Source: Pedobacter sp. HDW13 (GTDB lineage Bacteria > Bacteroidota > Bacteroidia > Sphingobacteriales > Sphingobacteriaceae). Taken from it: DNA of 64,000 nt. The stretch lies in contig NZ_CP049868.1 of assembly GCF_011303555.1 (NCBI RefSeq), positions 5,828,001 through 5,892,000 of the forward strand. The letters are read 5' to 3'. Both the position numbers and the translations under genes were made by a program. The notes under the pieces were generated by a model. That model was not told the origin of the DNA. It made no database searches and saw only the letters and a program-made list of their open reading frames with translations. Shown here piece after piece: positions 44,962 to 53,295 of the stretch; the stretch's first letter is position 1; each line of letters starts with the position of its first letter.

Positions 44962-46320
44962 ATGAATAAAAGCATCTATACATTAGAATTTAAGCTGTTT
45001 TTCAGAAACACTTCTACATGGATTGGCATCATTATGCTAAGCTTTATGGGTTTTGCAGGCTTATACTTCGGCAAAACTTTCATCAAAAAACAGGAACAGG
45101 TAATTGAAAAAGCTGCAAGTTTGCAAAAGCAGCAAACCGCGCAAAATATATCGTATTTTGGCAAGGATATTGGCTTGTTTTTCTATCACAATAAATTTTC
45201 TGTGGCCAATCCACCTGGTACCTGGGCAGCCTTTGCTAACGGACAGCGCGATGTAAACCCCTATTTAATATCAGTAACAATGCTTGGCCTTGAAGGTCAG
45301 CTATATGATACAGACCTGAGTAATCCGTTAAGCCTGCTTTTAGGTAAAATGGATCTCAGTTTTGTGTTTATTTTTCTGTTTCCGCTGGTTATTATTGCTT
45401 TTAGTTACAATCTGCTGTCAGAACAAAAGGAAAGTGGTATTTGGCCGTTGTTAAATGCACAAATCGATAACACTTTTTTAATCATCTGGCGTAAGTTTTT
45501 GGTGAGGTTAATTGTAATTTTTCTTCTTGCAATAGTGCTTATGCTGGTAGCCGCTGTTTACCTGAAACTACCGTTTGATGCTACCTTTGCAGTAGTATTG
45601 GCTTTAATTCTACTCTATCTGACATTCTGGTTTGCTGTTTCATTTGTTGTTATTTCCATCAACAAATCGTCGAATTTTAACGCTTCAGTACTGATTGCCG
45701 TATGGGTGCTATTGTGTATTGTGGTTCCGGCAAGCTTAAATCTATTGCTCACCAAAAAATACCCGGTGCCTGAGGCCTTACAAAATGTGATTAATCAGCG
45801 TGAAGGTTACCATGAAAAATGGGACATGGACAAATCAGTAACCATGATACCCTTTTTTAAGCATTACCCTGAATTGAAAAAATATCCTTTCCCGGATGCG
45901 AAAACCTTTAGCTGGTACTGGTATTATGGCATGCAGCAAATGGGCGATGATGCAGCTGTAGCAAGTCGTTTGTTAATTGAAAAAAAGCTGGCCTCGCGAC
46001 AATACTTTACCGAAGTAGTTGCGTTATTTTTCCCAAGCATACAAATGCAATTGGGTGTTAATGTGCTTGCAGGTACTGACTTGGATAGCCACTTAGATTT
46101 TCAGCAGGCCATTAGAAAGTATCATGAATCAGTAAGATTGCATTTTTACCCAGCCATTTTCACCAGTGCTGAGCTTAAAAATACAGATATAGAAACTTAC
46201 AAATTAGAAAAACACACCCCTCAAAATGTTCCTGCTATCTGGATTAACTTATTATCGATAACCACATTAACTGTGATTTTAGCCGGATTGGGTTATTTTT
46301 CCTTAAAAAGGAGAATTTAG
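44962..46320 (+). CDS. ABC-2 type transporter permease, second subunit
   Basis: This 452-residue permease has the same plan as its neighbour: N-terminal helix, large outer loop, the cytoplasmic signature LSEQKESGIWPLLNAQ, five hydrophobic segments, a second outer region and a terminal helix ending SLKRRI. The two permeases are probably partners of one transporter with the ATPase at 40291. Start ATG at 44962; an in-frame TTG at 44953 is less likely. Confidence 0.87.
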   Translation: MNKSIYTLEFKLFFRNTSTWIGIIMLSFMGFAGLYFGKTFIKKQEQVIEKAASLQKQQTAQNISYFGKDIGLFFYHNKFSVANPPGTWAAFANGQRDVNPYLISVTMLGLEGQLYDTDLSNPLSLLLGKMDLSFVFIFLFPLVIIAFSYNLLSEQKESGIWPLLNAQIDNTFLIIWRKFLVRLIVIFLLAIVLMLVAAVYLKLPFDATFAVVLALILLYLTFWFAVSFVVISINKSSNFNASVLIAVWVLLCIVVPASLNLLLTKKYPVPEALQNVINQREGYHEKWDMDKSVTMIPFFKHYPELKKYPFPDAKTFSWYWYYGMQQMGDDAAVASRLLIEKKLASRQYFTEVVALFFPSIQMQLGVNVLAGTDLDSHLDFQQAIRKYHESVRLHFYPAIFTSAELKNTDIETYKLEKHTPQNVPAIWINLLSITTLTVILAGLGYFSLKRRI

Positions 46321-46334
46321 TCTCACCTTGGATT

Positions 46335-46406
46335 GTTATCCTGAGTCTGTCAAAGGACTAGCATAAACATATGCAAAAAACACTTCGACAAGCTACCATT
46401 GACAGG
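46335..46406. repeat. Intergenic repeat, 'CCTGAG...CTTCGACAAGCT' type
   Basis: GTTATCCTGAGTCTGTCAAAGGAC on the left and CACTTCGACAAGCTACCATTGACAG on the right are imperfect inverted copies. The palindromic repeat of the 82-bp family follows within about 15 bp. Confidence 0.55.
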
Positions 46407-46420
46407 CCCAATAGAAGATT

Positions 46421-46502
46421 CGTCATCTCGACTGAAGCGCAGCGAAATGGAGAGATCTTTAAATAGATTTCTCGGCTACGTTGTACTTCGCTCGAAATGA
46501 CG
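46421..46502. repeat. 82-bp imperfect palindromic repeat, copy 2
   Basis: From CGTCATCTCGACTGAAGCGC to CGCTCGAAATGACG; same length and centre as 9343-9424 with only scattered differences. It lies between the transporter operon (plus strand) and lysA (minus strand). Confidence 0.8.
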
Positions 46503-46572
46503 ACTCCGAAGGGGCTGTAACTAATATTGATTTTTATCCAATAAATTAAGCCTCAGGGTGACAAACTTAGTT

Positions 46573-47745
46573 TTATATCTCGGTACTATAAACCGATCTG
46601 ATGGCGTCGCGCAAATTGTATTTAGAAGCCATAACCTCACCATAAGCACCTGCGCTACGGATAGCAAAAATATCACCCCTGAACGACTCAGGTTGCTCAA
46701 CCTCTTTACCAAAACAATCGGTACTCTCGCAAATTGGCCCTACGATATCGTACTTAAATAAGCCTGGAGTTTGGACCTTGGAGTTTGGGGTTTGAGATAA
46801 GTTCTCTATTTTGTGATAAGCCTGGTACAATGCCGGACGCATCAATTCAGTCATACCTGCATCTAACACCACAAAATTCTTTTTCTTACCTTTTTTGATG
46901 TATAAAGCACGTGTAATTAACGAAGCTGATTGTCCAACCAATGCCCTACCCAGTTCGAAATGTACTTCCTGGCCGGCTTTAACTTCTAAAAATTCATTGA
47001 AAATTTTAAAGTAGGCTTCAAAGTCAGGAATCTGGTTATCAGGATTGTGATAATCAATACCCAAACCACCACCAACGTTTAAAACTTTTAGGGTAAAGCC
47101 TTTATCTTCAAACCAGGTTGCAAACTCATTTACACGAACGCAAAGGTTTTTATAAACATCTAAATTGGTAATCTGCGAACCAATGTGGAAGTGGATTCCA
47201 ATGAATTTTAAGTTAGCAGAAGCTTTTAACGTTTCAGCACATTCAGGTAAATCCCACGAGTTGATACCGAATTTATTTTCATCCAAACCAGTTGTAATGT
47301 TGTGGTGTGTGTGCGCATCTACATTCGGGTTGATACGGATAGCTACCTGAGCCGTTTTACCCTTTTTAGCAGCCAATTCGTTTAACACTTCCAGTTCCTG
47401 GATCGACTCTACATTGAAGCAAAAAATATCAAGATCAAGTGCTTCGTTTATTTCCTTATCTGATTTACCCACTCCGGCAAAAACAATCTTACCGGCTTCA
47501 AACCCTACTTCAACGGCCCTTCTCACCTCGCCTGCACTCACGCAATCGGCACCGAAACCAATACCTTTAATCTGTTCAAGCAAAACAGCATTGAAGTTGG
47601 CCTTCAACGCGTAATGAATGTGAAACTTGTACGGAGCAGCAGCATCTGCGCAGGTGCGCAAAGTTTTCTGCAACAACTCAGTATCATAATAGTAAAAAGG
47701 TGTTTCTATATTGTTAAACTTTGATATATCTTTATCGGCGAACAT
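46573..47745 (-). CDS. lysA: Diaminopimelate decarboxylase
   Basis: This 390-residue PLP enzyme makes lysine from meso-diaminopimelate. The PLP lysine is in YALKANFNAV; the glycine loop GGGLGID and the substrate-binding CESTDCFGKE (active-site Cys) are present, as is the late FAIRSAGAYGEVM tyrosine motif. The start is ATG at 47745; TTG at 47751 would add two residues. The start codon overlaps, on the opposite strand, the ATG of the small membrane protein at 47744. Confidence 0.95.
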   Translation of the reverse strand: MFADKDISKFNNIETPFYYYDTELLQKTLRTCADAAAPYKFHIHYALKANFNAVLLEQIKGIGFGADCVSAGEVRRAVEVGFEAGKIVFAGVGKSDKEINEALDLDIFCFNVESIQELEVLNELAAKKGKTAQVAIRINPNVDAHTHHNITTGLDENKFGINSWDLPECAETLKASANLKFIGIHFHIGSQITNLDVYKNLCVRVNEFATWFEDKGFTLKVLNVGGGLGIDYHNPDNQIPDFEAYFKIFNEFLEVKAGQEVHFELGRALVGQSASLITRALYIKKGKKKNFVVLDAGMTELMRPALYQAYHKIENLSQTPNSKVQTPGLFKYDIVGPICESTDCFGKEVEQPESFRGDIFAIRSAGAYGEVMASKYNLRDAIRSVYSTEI

Positions 47746-47914
47746 GTTCAAATTCCTTATTATAATTTTAATTTTATTCTTTGGGCTGGTATATATAGGT
47801 AACTACCTCGATTTAAAGCACGGAAGAATTACCCATAAACAATACAATGGCAAAATTCGGTTTTTTATCGTTTTACTGCTCATTGTATTATTTCTCATAT
47901 TTATCAAAAAATGA
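47744..47914 (+). CDS. Small membrane protein, 56 residues
   Basis: MFKFLIIILILFFGLVYIG, then a charged loop (LDLKHGRITHKQYNGKIR) and a second hydrophobic helix ending FIKK: a two-helix membrane protein. Its ATG (47744-47746) overlaps the lysA ATG on the other strand inside the palindrome GAACATGTTC. It overlaps the next small gene (ATGA). Unknown function. Confidence 0.6.
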   Translation: MFKFLIIILILFFGLVYIGNYLDLKHGRITHKQYNGKIRFFIVLLLIVLFLIFIKK

Positions 47915-48075
47915 AGATAGCAGCAGCCCTATTTATTGTGCTTATCCTTTCGCTTGGCTTATTTAACTCTTGCAAAAAGTATAAAAACGGACTATTACCA
48001 GCAAGCTTTCTGGCGGTTCATTTCCTTATCGGATTGCTCGTAATAGCCGGTGCGTTTTTTCTCTTATTCGAATAA
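47911..48075 (+). CDS. Small membrane protein, 54 residues
   Basis: MKIAAALFIVLILSLGLFNS, then CKKYKNG and a second hydrophobic helix (FLAVHFLIGLLVIAGAFFLL). The cysteine after a leader-like helix might be a lipobox, but the motif is weak. It overlaps the previous small gene by 4 bp and the lysC 3' end by 12 bp. Unknown function; likely one transcript with the previous gene. Confidence 0.55.
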   Translation: MKIAAALFIVLILSLGLFNSCKKYKNGLLPASFLAVHFLIGLLVIAGAFFLLFE

Positions 48076-49377
48076 ACGGTTGTGCAGGCTTCTTAAAGCT
48101 TCTGTTTTATATTCGCTTAAAATTAAAAGCGAAACGTTGTAATTGCTGCCACCGTAAGAAATCATGCGGATTGGAATGTGTTTTAAACCTTCCAAAACCC
48201 TACTTGCAAAACCATGTTTTTCAGAACCGAAATCGCCTACAACACATACAATACTGTGGTCGGTATCTACTTCTACCGTTCCGAAACTTTCCAGTTCTTC
48301 GATAATCTGTGGTAAATGAGCAGTTTCATCAATCGTTAACGATACGGCCACCTCAGAAGTGGTAATCATATCGATTGGTGTTTTATAGCGTTCAAATACT
48401 TCGAAAACCCTGCGCAAGAAACCATAAGCCAATAACATACGACTCGATTGGATACGGATTGCCGTAATACCATCTTTGGCTGCAATTGATTTGATTTTGC
48501 CTTTTTCACTATCGTGCGTAATTAAAGTACCGGCAGCGGCTGGCTCCATGGTATTTAACAAACGAACCGGAATTTTATATTTCTGTGCCGGAAAAACCGA
48601 CTGAGGGTGTAAAATTTTCGCACCAAAGTAAGCTAACTCGGCCGCTTCATCAAATGATAACTGGGCAATTGGCTTAGTTCCTTTCACAATACGTGGATCG
48701 TTGTTGTGCATTCCGTCAATATCCGTCCAGATTTGAACTTCTTCGGCCAGAATTGCAGCACCCAATAACGATGCAGTGTAATCACTTCCACCACGGCGCA
48801 GGTTATCTACTTCGCCGAAACTGTTGCGGCAAATGTAACCCTGGGTAATAAACAGCTTGTTATCTTTATGCTGTTCCAATAATGGCATTAAATGTTTGGT
48901 GGTAAAAGGAATATCCGGTTCGTTATCCTCATCCGTTTTCATAAAATCTAAAGCCGGCAGCAATACCGATGGTACGCCGATAGATTTTAAATAGATGTGG
49001 TATAAAGTTGTAGATAACAATTCGCCTTGCGCCAAAACAACTTTTTCTTCAATTGAAGTAAAAAGGTCGTTAGCCAAACCAGCTAAAAAGCCAAAGTGGT
49101 AATCAATTACTTCATTTCCCTGCTCCTGAAATTCGGCAGCCGGCAAAAGTTCTATTACAAAGGTTTTATATTTTTGGTAAAGGTTTTCAACGCACTCGCT
49201 TCCCTTCTTCTTATCACCAGCTAAAAAATGATTTGCAATTTCTACTAAACTGTTTGTGGTACCAGACACAGCTGATAGCACCACAATCTGCTCTTCATTT
49301 GGATTAATGATATCCAATAATTTCGTCATGCGCTCGGGACTACCTACAGAAGTACCCCCAAATTTTAATATTTTCAT
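48064..49377 (-). CDS. lysC: Aspartate kinase (monofunctional)
   Basis: This 437-residue enzyme makes aspartyl phosphate, the entry to lysine, threonine and methionine. KFGGTSVGSPE is the kinase signature; SAVSGTTNSL and RRGGSDYTASLLGA bind ATP and aspartate; two ACT-like repeats follow from about 300 and would sense lysine or threonine. It lies near lysA, together covering two steps of the DAP pathway. Confidence 0.94.
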   Translation of the reverse strand: MKILKFGGTSVGSPERMTKLLDIINPNEEQIVVLSAVSGTTNSLVEIANHFLAGDKKKGSECVENLYQKYKTFVIELLPAAEFQEQGNEVIDYHFGFLAGLANDLFTSIEEKVVLAQGELLSTTLYHIYLKSIGVPSVLLPALDFMKTDEDNEPDIPFTTKHLMPLLEQHKDNKLFITQGYICRNSFGEVDNLRRGGSDYTASLLGAAILAEEVQIWTDIDGMHNNDPRIVKGTKPIAQLSFDEAAELAYFGAKILHPQSVFPAQKYKIPVRLLNTMEPAAAGTLITHDSEKGKIKSIAAKDGITAIRIQSSRMLLAYGFLRRVFEVFERYKTPIDMITTSEVAVSLTIDETAHLPQIIEELESFGTVEVDTDHSIVCVVGDFGSEKHGFASRVLEGLKHIPIRMISYGGSNYNVSLLILSEYKTEALRSLHNRLFE

Positions 49378-49638
49378 CTAGTTCTTTGTTGTTTTTTCCA
49401 GCGAAAAAGCAGCGGTAACTTCTAAGTTTACAACTATTTTAAAAAAGTTACAGTCTACCCACTTTAATACCGGATTTTCTTTATTATTGTATCGGGGCGT
49501 GAAAATAAGCAAAACAAGCTTAAAAGCAACATCCTCAACAAAATAAAATTTGGATGAATGAAAATAAATGGGTTTTTAGCCAAACTTCATCCATCAAAAT
49601 TTGTTCAATACCAGATATTAAATTTAAAAAACAGCTCA

Positions 49639-51375
49639 ATGCAAGCAATTGATCAATCAACGCAAGCCACAATTAATCAGTGGTTAAGTGGAAATTATGA
49701 TGAGAATACCAAGGCCGAAATTCAGGCTCTTGTTGATAAAGATGCAACTACCGAATTAACAGATGCCTTTTATAAAAGTTTAGAGTTTGGTACCGGTGGT
49801 TTACGAGGTATTATGGGGGCTGGTTCAAACCGCATTAACAAATATACCATTGGTACAGCTACACAGGGCTTGGCCAACTATTTAAACAATAAATACCCTA
49901 ACGAAAAAATTAAAGTTTCCATTGCGCACGATAGCCGCAACAATTCTGACTATTTTGCTAAAATTACTGCCGATGTTTTCTCAGCAAATGGCATTCACGT
50001 TTATTTCTTCTCTGCATTAAGGCCAACTCCCGAATTGTCTTTCGCAGTGCGTCATTTCGGCTGCAAAAGCGGTGTGATGTTAACCGCATCGCACAATCCG
50101 AAAGAGTATAATGGCTACAAAGCTTATGGTGCTGATGGTGGCCAGTTTACTTCTCCTGATGATAAGCTAGTAATTGATGAGGTAAATAAAATCAAAAGCA
50201 TTGATGAGGTTAAATTTGACCGCGTAGATGCAAACATCGAATTAATTGGTGAAAATGTAGATAAACTGTATCTGGATGGTATTACTGCCTTGTCGATCTC
50301 GCCAGCAGCCATTAAAAGACAGCACGATTTAAAAATTGTGTTCTCTCCTATCCACGGAACCGGTATTACCCTGGTACCGAAAGCACTTGAGCAATTTGGT
50401 TTTACCAATGTAACGGTGGTTGAAGAACAAAGCAAACCGGATGGAAATTTCCCTACGGTTGTTTATCCAAACCCTGAGGAAAAAGAAGCCCTTACTTTGG
50501 CCATGAACAAGGCGAAAGAAATCGATGCCGATTTGGTTTTAGCTACCGACCCTGATGCCGACCGCGTGGGTATTGCCGTGAAAGACAATAATGACGAGTG
50601 GGTATTATTAAACGGTAACCAAACCGGTTGTTTATTAATTAACTATTTATTATCTGCCTGGCAGGAAAGCGGAAAACTGGATGGCAATCAATTTATCGTG
50701 AAAACAATTGTTACCTCTAACCTGATTGAGGAAATTGCCAAAAAGAAAAACGTAACCTACTACAATACTTTAACCGGCTTTAAATATATCGGCCAGTTAA
50801 TGACTGAACTGGAAGGTAAAAAATACTTTATTGGCGGTGGCGAAGAAAGCTATGGTTACCTGATTGGCGATTTGGTACGCGACAAAGATGCGGTAGTTTC
50901 TGCAGCGTTTATTGCCGAAATGACCGCTTATTATAAAGATAAAGGTGCCAGCCTATACAATGCTTTGTTAGATATGTATGTAGAGTACGACCTTTATAAA
51001 GAAGACCTGGTATCCTTAACCAAAAAAGGAAAAACCGGTGCTGAAGAAATTAAAGCCATGATGGTTAAATTCAGAGAGAACCCTCCTGCCAGCCTTGGTG
51101 GTTCTAAAGTTTCGGTACTTAAAGATTACGAATTAAGTCAGGAAACGGATTTAGCTACTGGTAAGGTGACCAAACTGGATTACCCAACCTCTGATGTTTT
51201 ACAGTTTATTACTGCCGATGGAAGCATTGTTTCTGCCCGTCCGAGTGGTACCGAACCAAAAATTAAGTTCTACTGCAGTGTAAACGCACCTTTAGCCGAT
51301 AGAAAAGATTTCGAAAAAGTAAATACGGCTTTGGGCGATAAAATTAAAGCGGTAATGACTGATTTGCAGGCATAA
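49639..51375 (+). CDS. Phospho-sugar mutase (phosphoglucomutase/phosphomannomutase)
   Basis: This 578-residue alpha-D-phosphohexomutase has the phosphoserine loop GVMLTASHNPKEYNGYKAY, the metal site DPDADRVGIAV, the sugar loop GGGEESYGYL, and the phosphate-binding SARPSGTEPKIKFY. Length is in the Bacteroidota phosphoglucomutase range. The start is ATG at 49639 (MQAIDQSTQATI); the in-frame ATG at 49558 would add 27 residues not typical of the family. Confidence 0.93.
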   Translation: MQAIDQSTQATINQWLSGNYDENTKAEIQALVDKDATTELTDAFYKSLEFGTGGLRGIMGAGSNRINKYTIGTATQGLANYLNNKYPNEKIKVSIAHDSRNNSDYFAKITADVFSANGIHVYFFSALRPTPELSFAVRHFGCKSGVMLTASHNPKEYNGYKAYGADGGQFTSPDDKLVIDEVNKIKSIDEVKFDRVDANIELIGENVDKLYLDGITALSISPAAIKRQHDLKIVFSPIHGTGITLVPKALEQFGFTNVTVVEEQSKPDGNFPTVVYPNPEEKEALTLAMNKAKEIDADLVLATDPDADRVGIAVKDNNDEWVLLNGNQTGCLLINYLLSAWQESGKLDGNQFIVKTIVTSNLIEEIAKKKNVTYYNTLTGFKYIGQLMTELEGKKYFIGGGEESYGYLIGDLVRDKDAVVSAAFIAEMTAYYKDKGASLYNALLDMYVEYDLYKEDLVSLTKKGKTGAEEIKAMMVKFRENPPASLGGSKVSVLKDYELSQETDLATGKVTKLDYPTSDVLQFITADGSIVSARPSGTEPKIKFYCSVNAPLADRKDFEKVNTALGDKIKAVMTDLQA

Positions 51376-51418
51376 AAAAAATTAATTTAGATAAAGTGCT
51401 AGCCTTTCAGGCGGCGAT

Positions 51419-51455
51419 AAACACAGATGAATAGTTTTTCATCTGTGTTTTTTGT
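51419..51455 (+). terminator. Intrinsic terminator of the mutase gene
   Basis: AAACACAGATGA (51419-51430) pairs perfectly with TCATCTGTGTTT (51439-51450), loop 8 nt, followed by TTTGTTT. The stem word ACACAGATGA recurs in the tandem array just after it. Confidence 0.85.
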
Positions 51456-51475
51456 TTAAGCCGTATTAATGTTTG

Positions 51476-51915
51476 GCCACAGATGTACAGATTATCACTG
51501 AGAAATAACGATAAAATGACAGGAGAATTTTCTGTGTGCTCTGTGAATCCGTGGCAAAAAAACAAATGCACATCTGCGACTGGTTAGCCAAAGATGCACC
51601 GATTAATGCGGAGGAATAGCGATAAAATGAAAGGGAAATTTTCTGTGTGCTCTGTGAATCCGTGGCAGAAAAACACATGTAAATCTGCTACTGGTTAGCC
51701 ACAGATGCACCGATTAACACTGAGAAATAATGATAAAATGACACGAGATTTTCTGTGTACTCTGTGGATCCGTGGCAAAAAAAACATATATGCATCTGCG
51801 ACTGGTTAGCCACAGATGCACCGATTAACACTGAGAAATAAAGATAAAATGACACGAGATTTTCTGTGTGCTCTGTGAATCCGTGGTAGAAAAAACATAT
51901 GTTCATCTGCGACTG
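51476..51915. repeat. Tandem array, four copies of a 111-bp unit
   Basis: Copies begin at 51476, 51587, 51698 and 51809 with the word GCCACAGATG (GCCAAAGATG in copy 2), so the period is exactly 111 bp. Each unit runs through GATAAAATGAC and TTCTGTGTGCTCTGTG to CATCTGCGACTGGTTA, and has CACAGA/TCTGTG inverted words. As 111 is a multiple of 3, chance frames stay open across it on the minus strand, but they look like read-through of repeat DNA. Copies 3 and 4 are the most alike. Confidence 0.92.
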
Positions 51916-51959
51916 AATAATTCAATCTGTTTTTTCTTTGCTGCAACCAATTTCTTTAA

Positions 51960-51967
51960 TACTTTTG
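51960..51967 (+). promoter_or_regulatory. -7 box of the 51981 gene
   Basis: TACTTTTG is a perfect TAnnTTTG ending 13 nt before the ATG at 51981. It probably drives the first gene of the copper/cytochrome cluster; about 170 bp of repeat DNA separate that gene from the MbnP-like gene. Confidence 0.55.
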
Positions 51968-51980
51968 CAGCTCAATACCC

Positions 51981-52352
51981 ATGTTCAAAAGAATTCTGAT
52001 ATATCTTTTAGTAATCTGTACAATTTCCAATTGCTACATGCAGTTAATTGTGTACTCGGGTTACCAAATGAATAAAGAATATATTACGAGTGTATTTTGT
52101 ATTAACAATGCTCACCCTGAGCTACATTGCGATGGTCAGTGTTTCCTGGCTAAAAAATTAAAAGATTTAGATGGTAAGAACAAGCAGGCACAAGAAAACC
52201 TGAAACGGGTTGTTGAGGCCGAACCAGGCTTTAAGCTTGTTGTACTTAACCATACTATCCCATTCTTTATCATAAAATCAGAAAGTGGTTATCTGGAAAA
52301 ACCAGTTAAAGACCTTTCTATTTCTATTTTTCATCCACCGAAAACGGTTTAA
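51981..52352 (+). CDS. Small exported protein with Cys/His motif, unknown
   Basis: This 123-residue protein has a signal anchor (MFKRILIYLLVICTISNCYM) and a short region with cysteines and histidines, VFCINNAHPELHCDGQCFLA, that looks suited to binding a metal. The rest is basic with no fold recognised. Position directly before the MbnP/MbnH-like pair suggests a role with copper or cytochrome, but this is context only. Confidence 0.65.
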   Translation: MFKRILIYLLVICTISNCYMQLIVYSGYQMNKEYITSVFCINNAHPELHCDGQCFLAKKLKDLDGKNKQAQENLKRVVEAEPGFKLVVLNHTIPFFIIKSESGYLEKPVKDLSISIFHPPKTV

Positions 52353-52379
52353 GTATTTTTTAATTCGCGGTTTTTGTTT

Positions 52380-52490
52380 GTCATGCTGAGCGCAACGAAG
52401 CATCTCATTAAGAACGGCCAAATCTGTTATTCCATGTAATATTAATTTCTGCCAATTATTCCAGAGATTCTTCATTGCATTCAGAATGAC
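52380..52490. repeat. Intergenic palindromic repeat, 'GTCAT...ATGAC' family, copy 2
   Basis: GTCATGCTGAGCGCAACGAAG on the left is matched by GATTCTTCATTGCATTCAGAATGAC on the right, in inverted arrangement. It is in the same family as 29633-29737. Confidence 0.7.
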
Positions 52491-52524
52491 AGTAACATTT
52501 TTTTACTTATCCAATTTTCTTAAA

Positions 52525-53295
52525 ATGAAATTAACAACATACTTATTGACATTATTGTGCCCTGCCCTACTTTTAACTTCCTGCAAAAAAGACAACAATG
52601 AAACCGCTACAGAAACTAAATCAAATTTCACTATCGAGTTCGACAACCAGGTAAACGGAAGTACTTTAGTTTTAAATACTGCAACTTACAAAAATGCTAA
52701 GGGCGAAGATTTTAAAATCAATGTATTTAAATACTACGTTAGCAATATTAAATTAAGCAAAGCCGATGGCAGCAGCTATCTTATTCCGGAAAGCTACTTT
52801 TTAATCGATGCTTCAAAAGCAGAATCTACAAACATTACCTTAAAAGATGTACCAACCGGCGATTATACCAAAATCGAATATACCATTGGTGTAGATTATG
52901 CCCGTAATTTTGCAGGAGCCCAAACGGGTGCTTTAGATCCAATAAATGGCATGTTCTGGACCTGGAACAGTGGTTATATCTTTGTGAAACTGGAAGGTAC
53001 ATCTCCACAATCTATAGCGGCAAACAATGCACTTACCTTTCATATTGGCGGTGTAGTTGACCCAAACAACACCATCAGAACATTTGCTACCGAAATTAAT
53101 GCAGCCAATCCACTTCGCGTTAGAACAGACAGTAAACCCAAAATGCACTTTATTGTAAATGCTGCAGCTTTGTTTACCGGTAAAACCGATGTTAGTTTTG
53201 CTGCATTGAACTTTACAATGGGTGGGCCAAATTCGGTAATTGTGGCAAATAATTATGCCAGTGGATTATTCCGTTTAGATCATATCCACAATTAA
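52525..53295 (+). CDS. MbnP family copper-binding lipoprotein
   Basis: This protein of about 256 residues starts with a lipoprotein leader (MKLTTYLLTLLCPALLLTSC, lipid Cys at 20). It has the MbnP plan: an N-terminal IEFDNQVNGSTLVLNTATY, VFKYYVSNIKLSKADGS, the Trp-containing GMFWTWNSGYIFVKLEG, and HIGGVVDPN and HFIVNA toward the end. In studied relatives a tryptophan is oxidised to kynurenine by MbnH and then helps bind copper. The MbnH-like gene begins on the next base after the stop. An in-frame upstream ATG at 52486 would precede the lipobox by 13 extra residues, so I use 52525. Confidence 0.88.
   Translation: MKLTTYLLTLLCPALLLTSCKKDNNETATETKSNFTIEFDNQVNGSTLVLNTATYKNAKGEDFKINVFKYYVSNIKLSKADGSSYLIPESYFLIDASKAESTNITLKDVPTGDYTKIEYTIGVDYARNFAGAQTGALDPINGMFWTWNSGYIFVKLEGTSPQSIAANNALTFHIGGVVDPNNTIRTFATEINAANPLRVRTDSKPKMHFIVNAAALFTGKTDVSFAALNFTMGGPNSVIVANNYASGLFRLDHIHN

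Noticed and set aside
51466..51906. Two open frames on the minus strand
   Set aside because: They are read-through of the 111-bp tandem repeat, whose period is a multiple of three.
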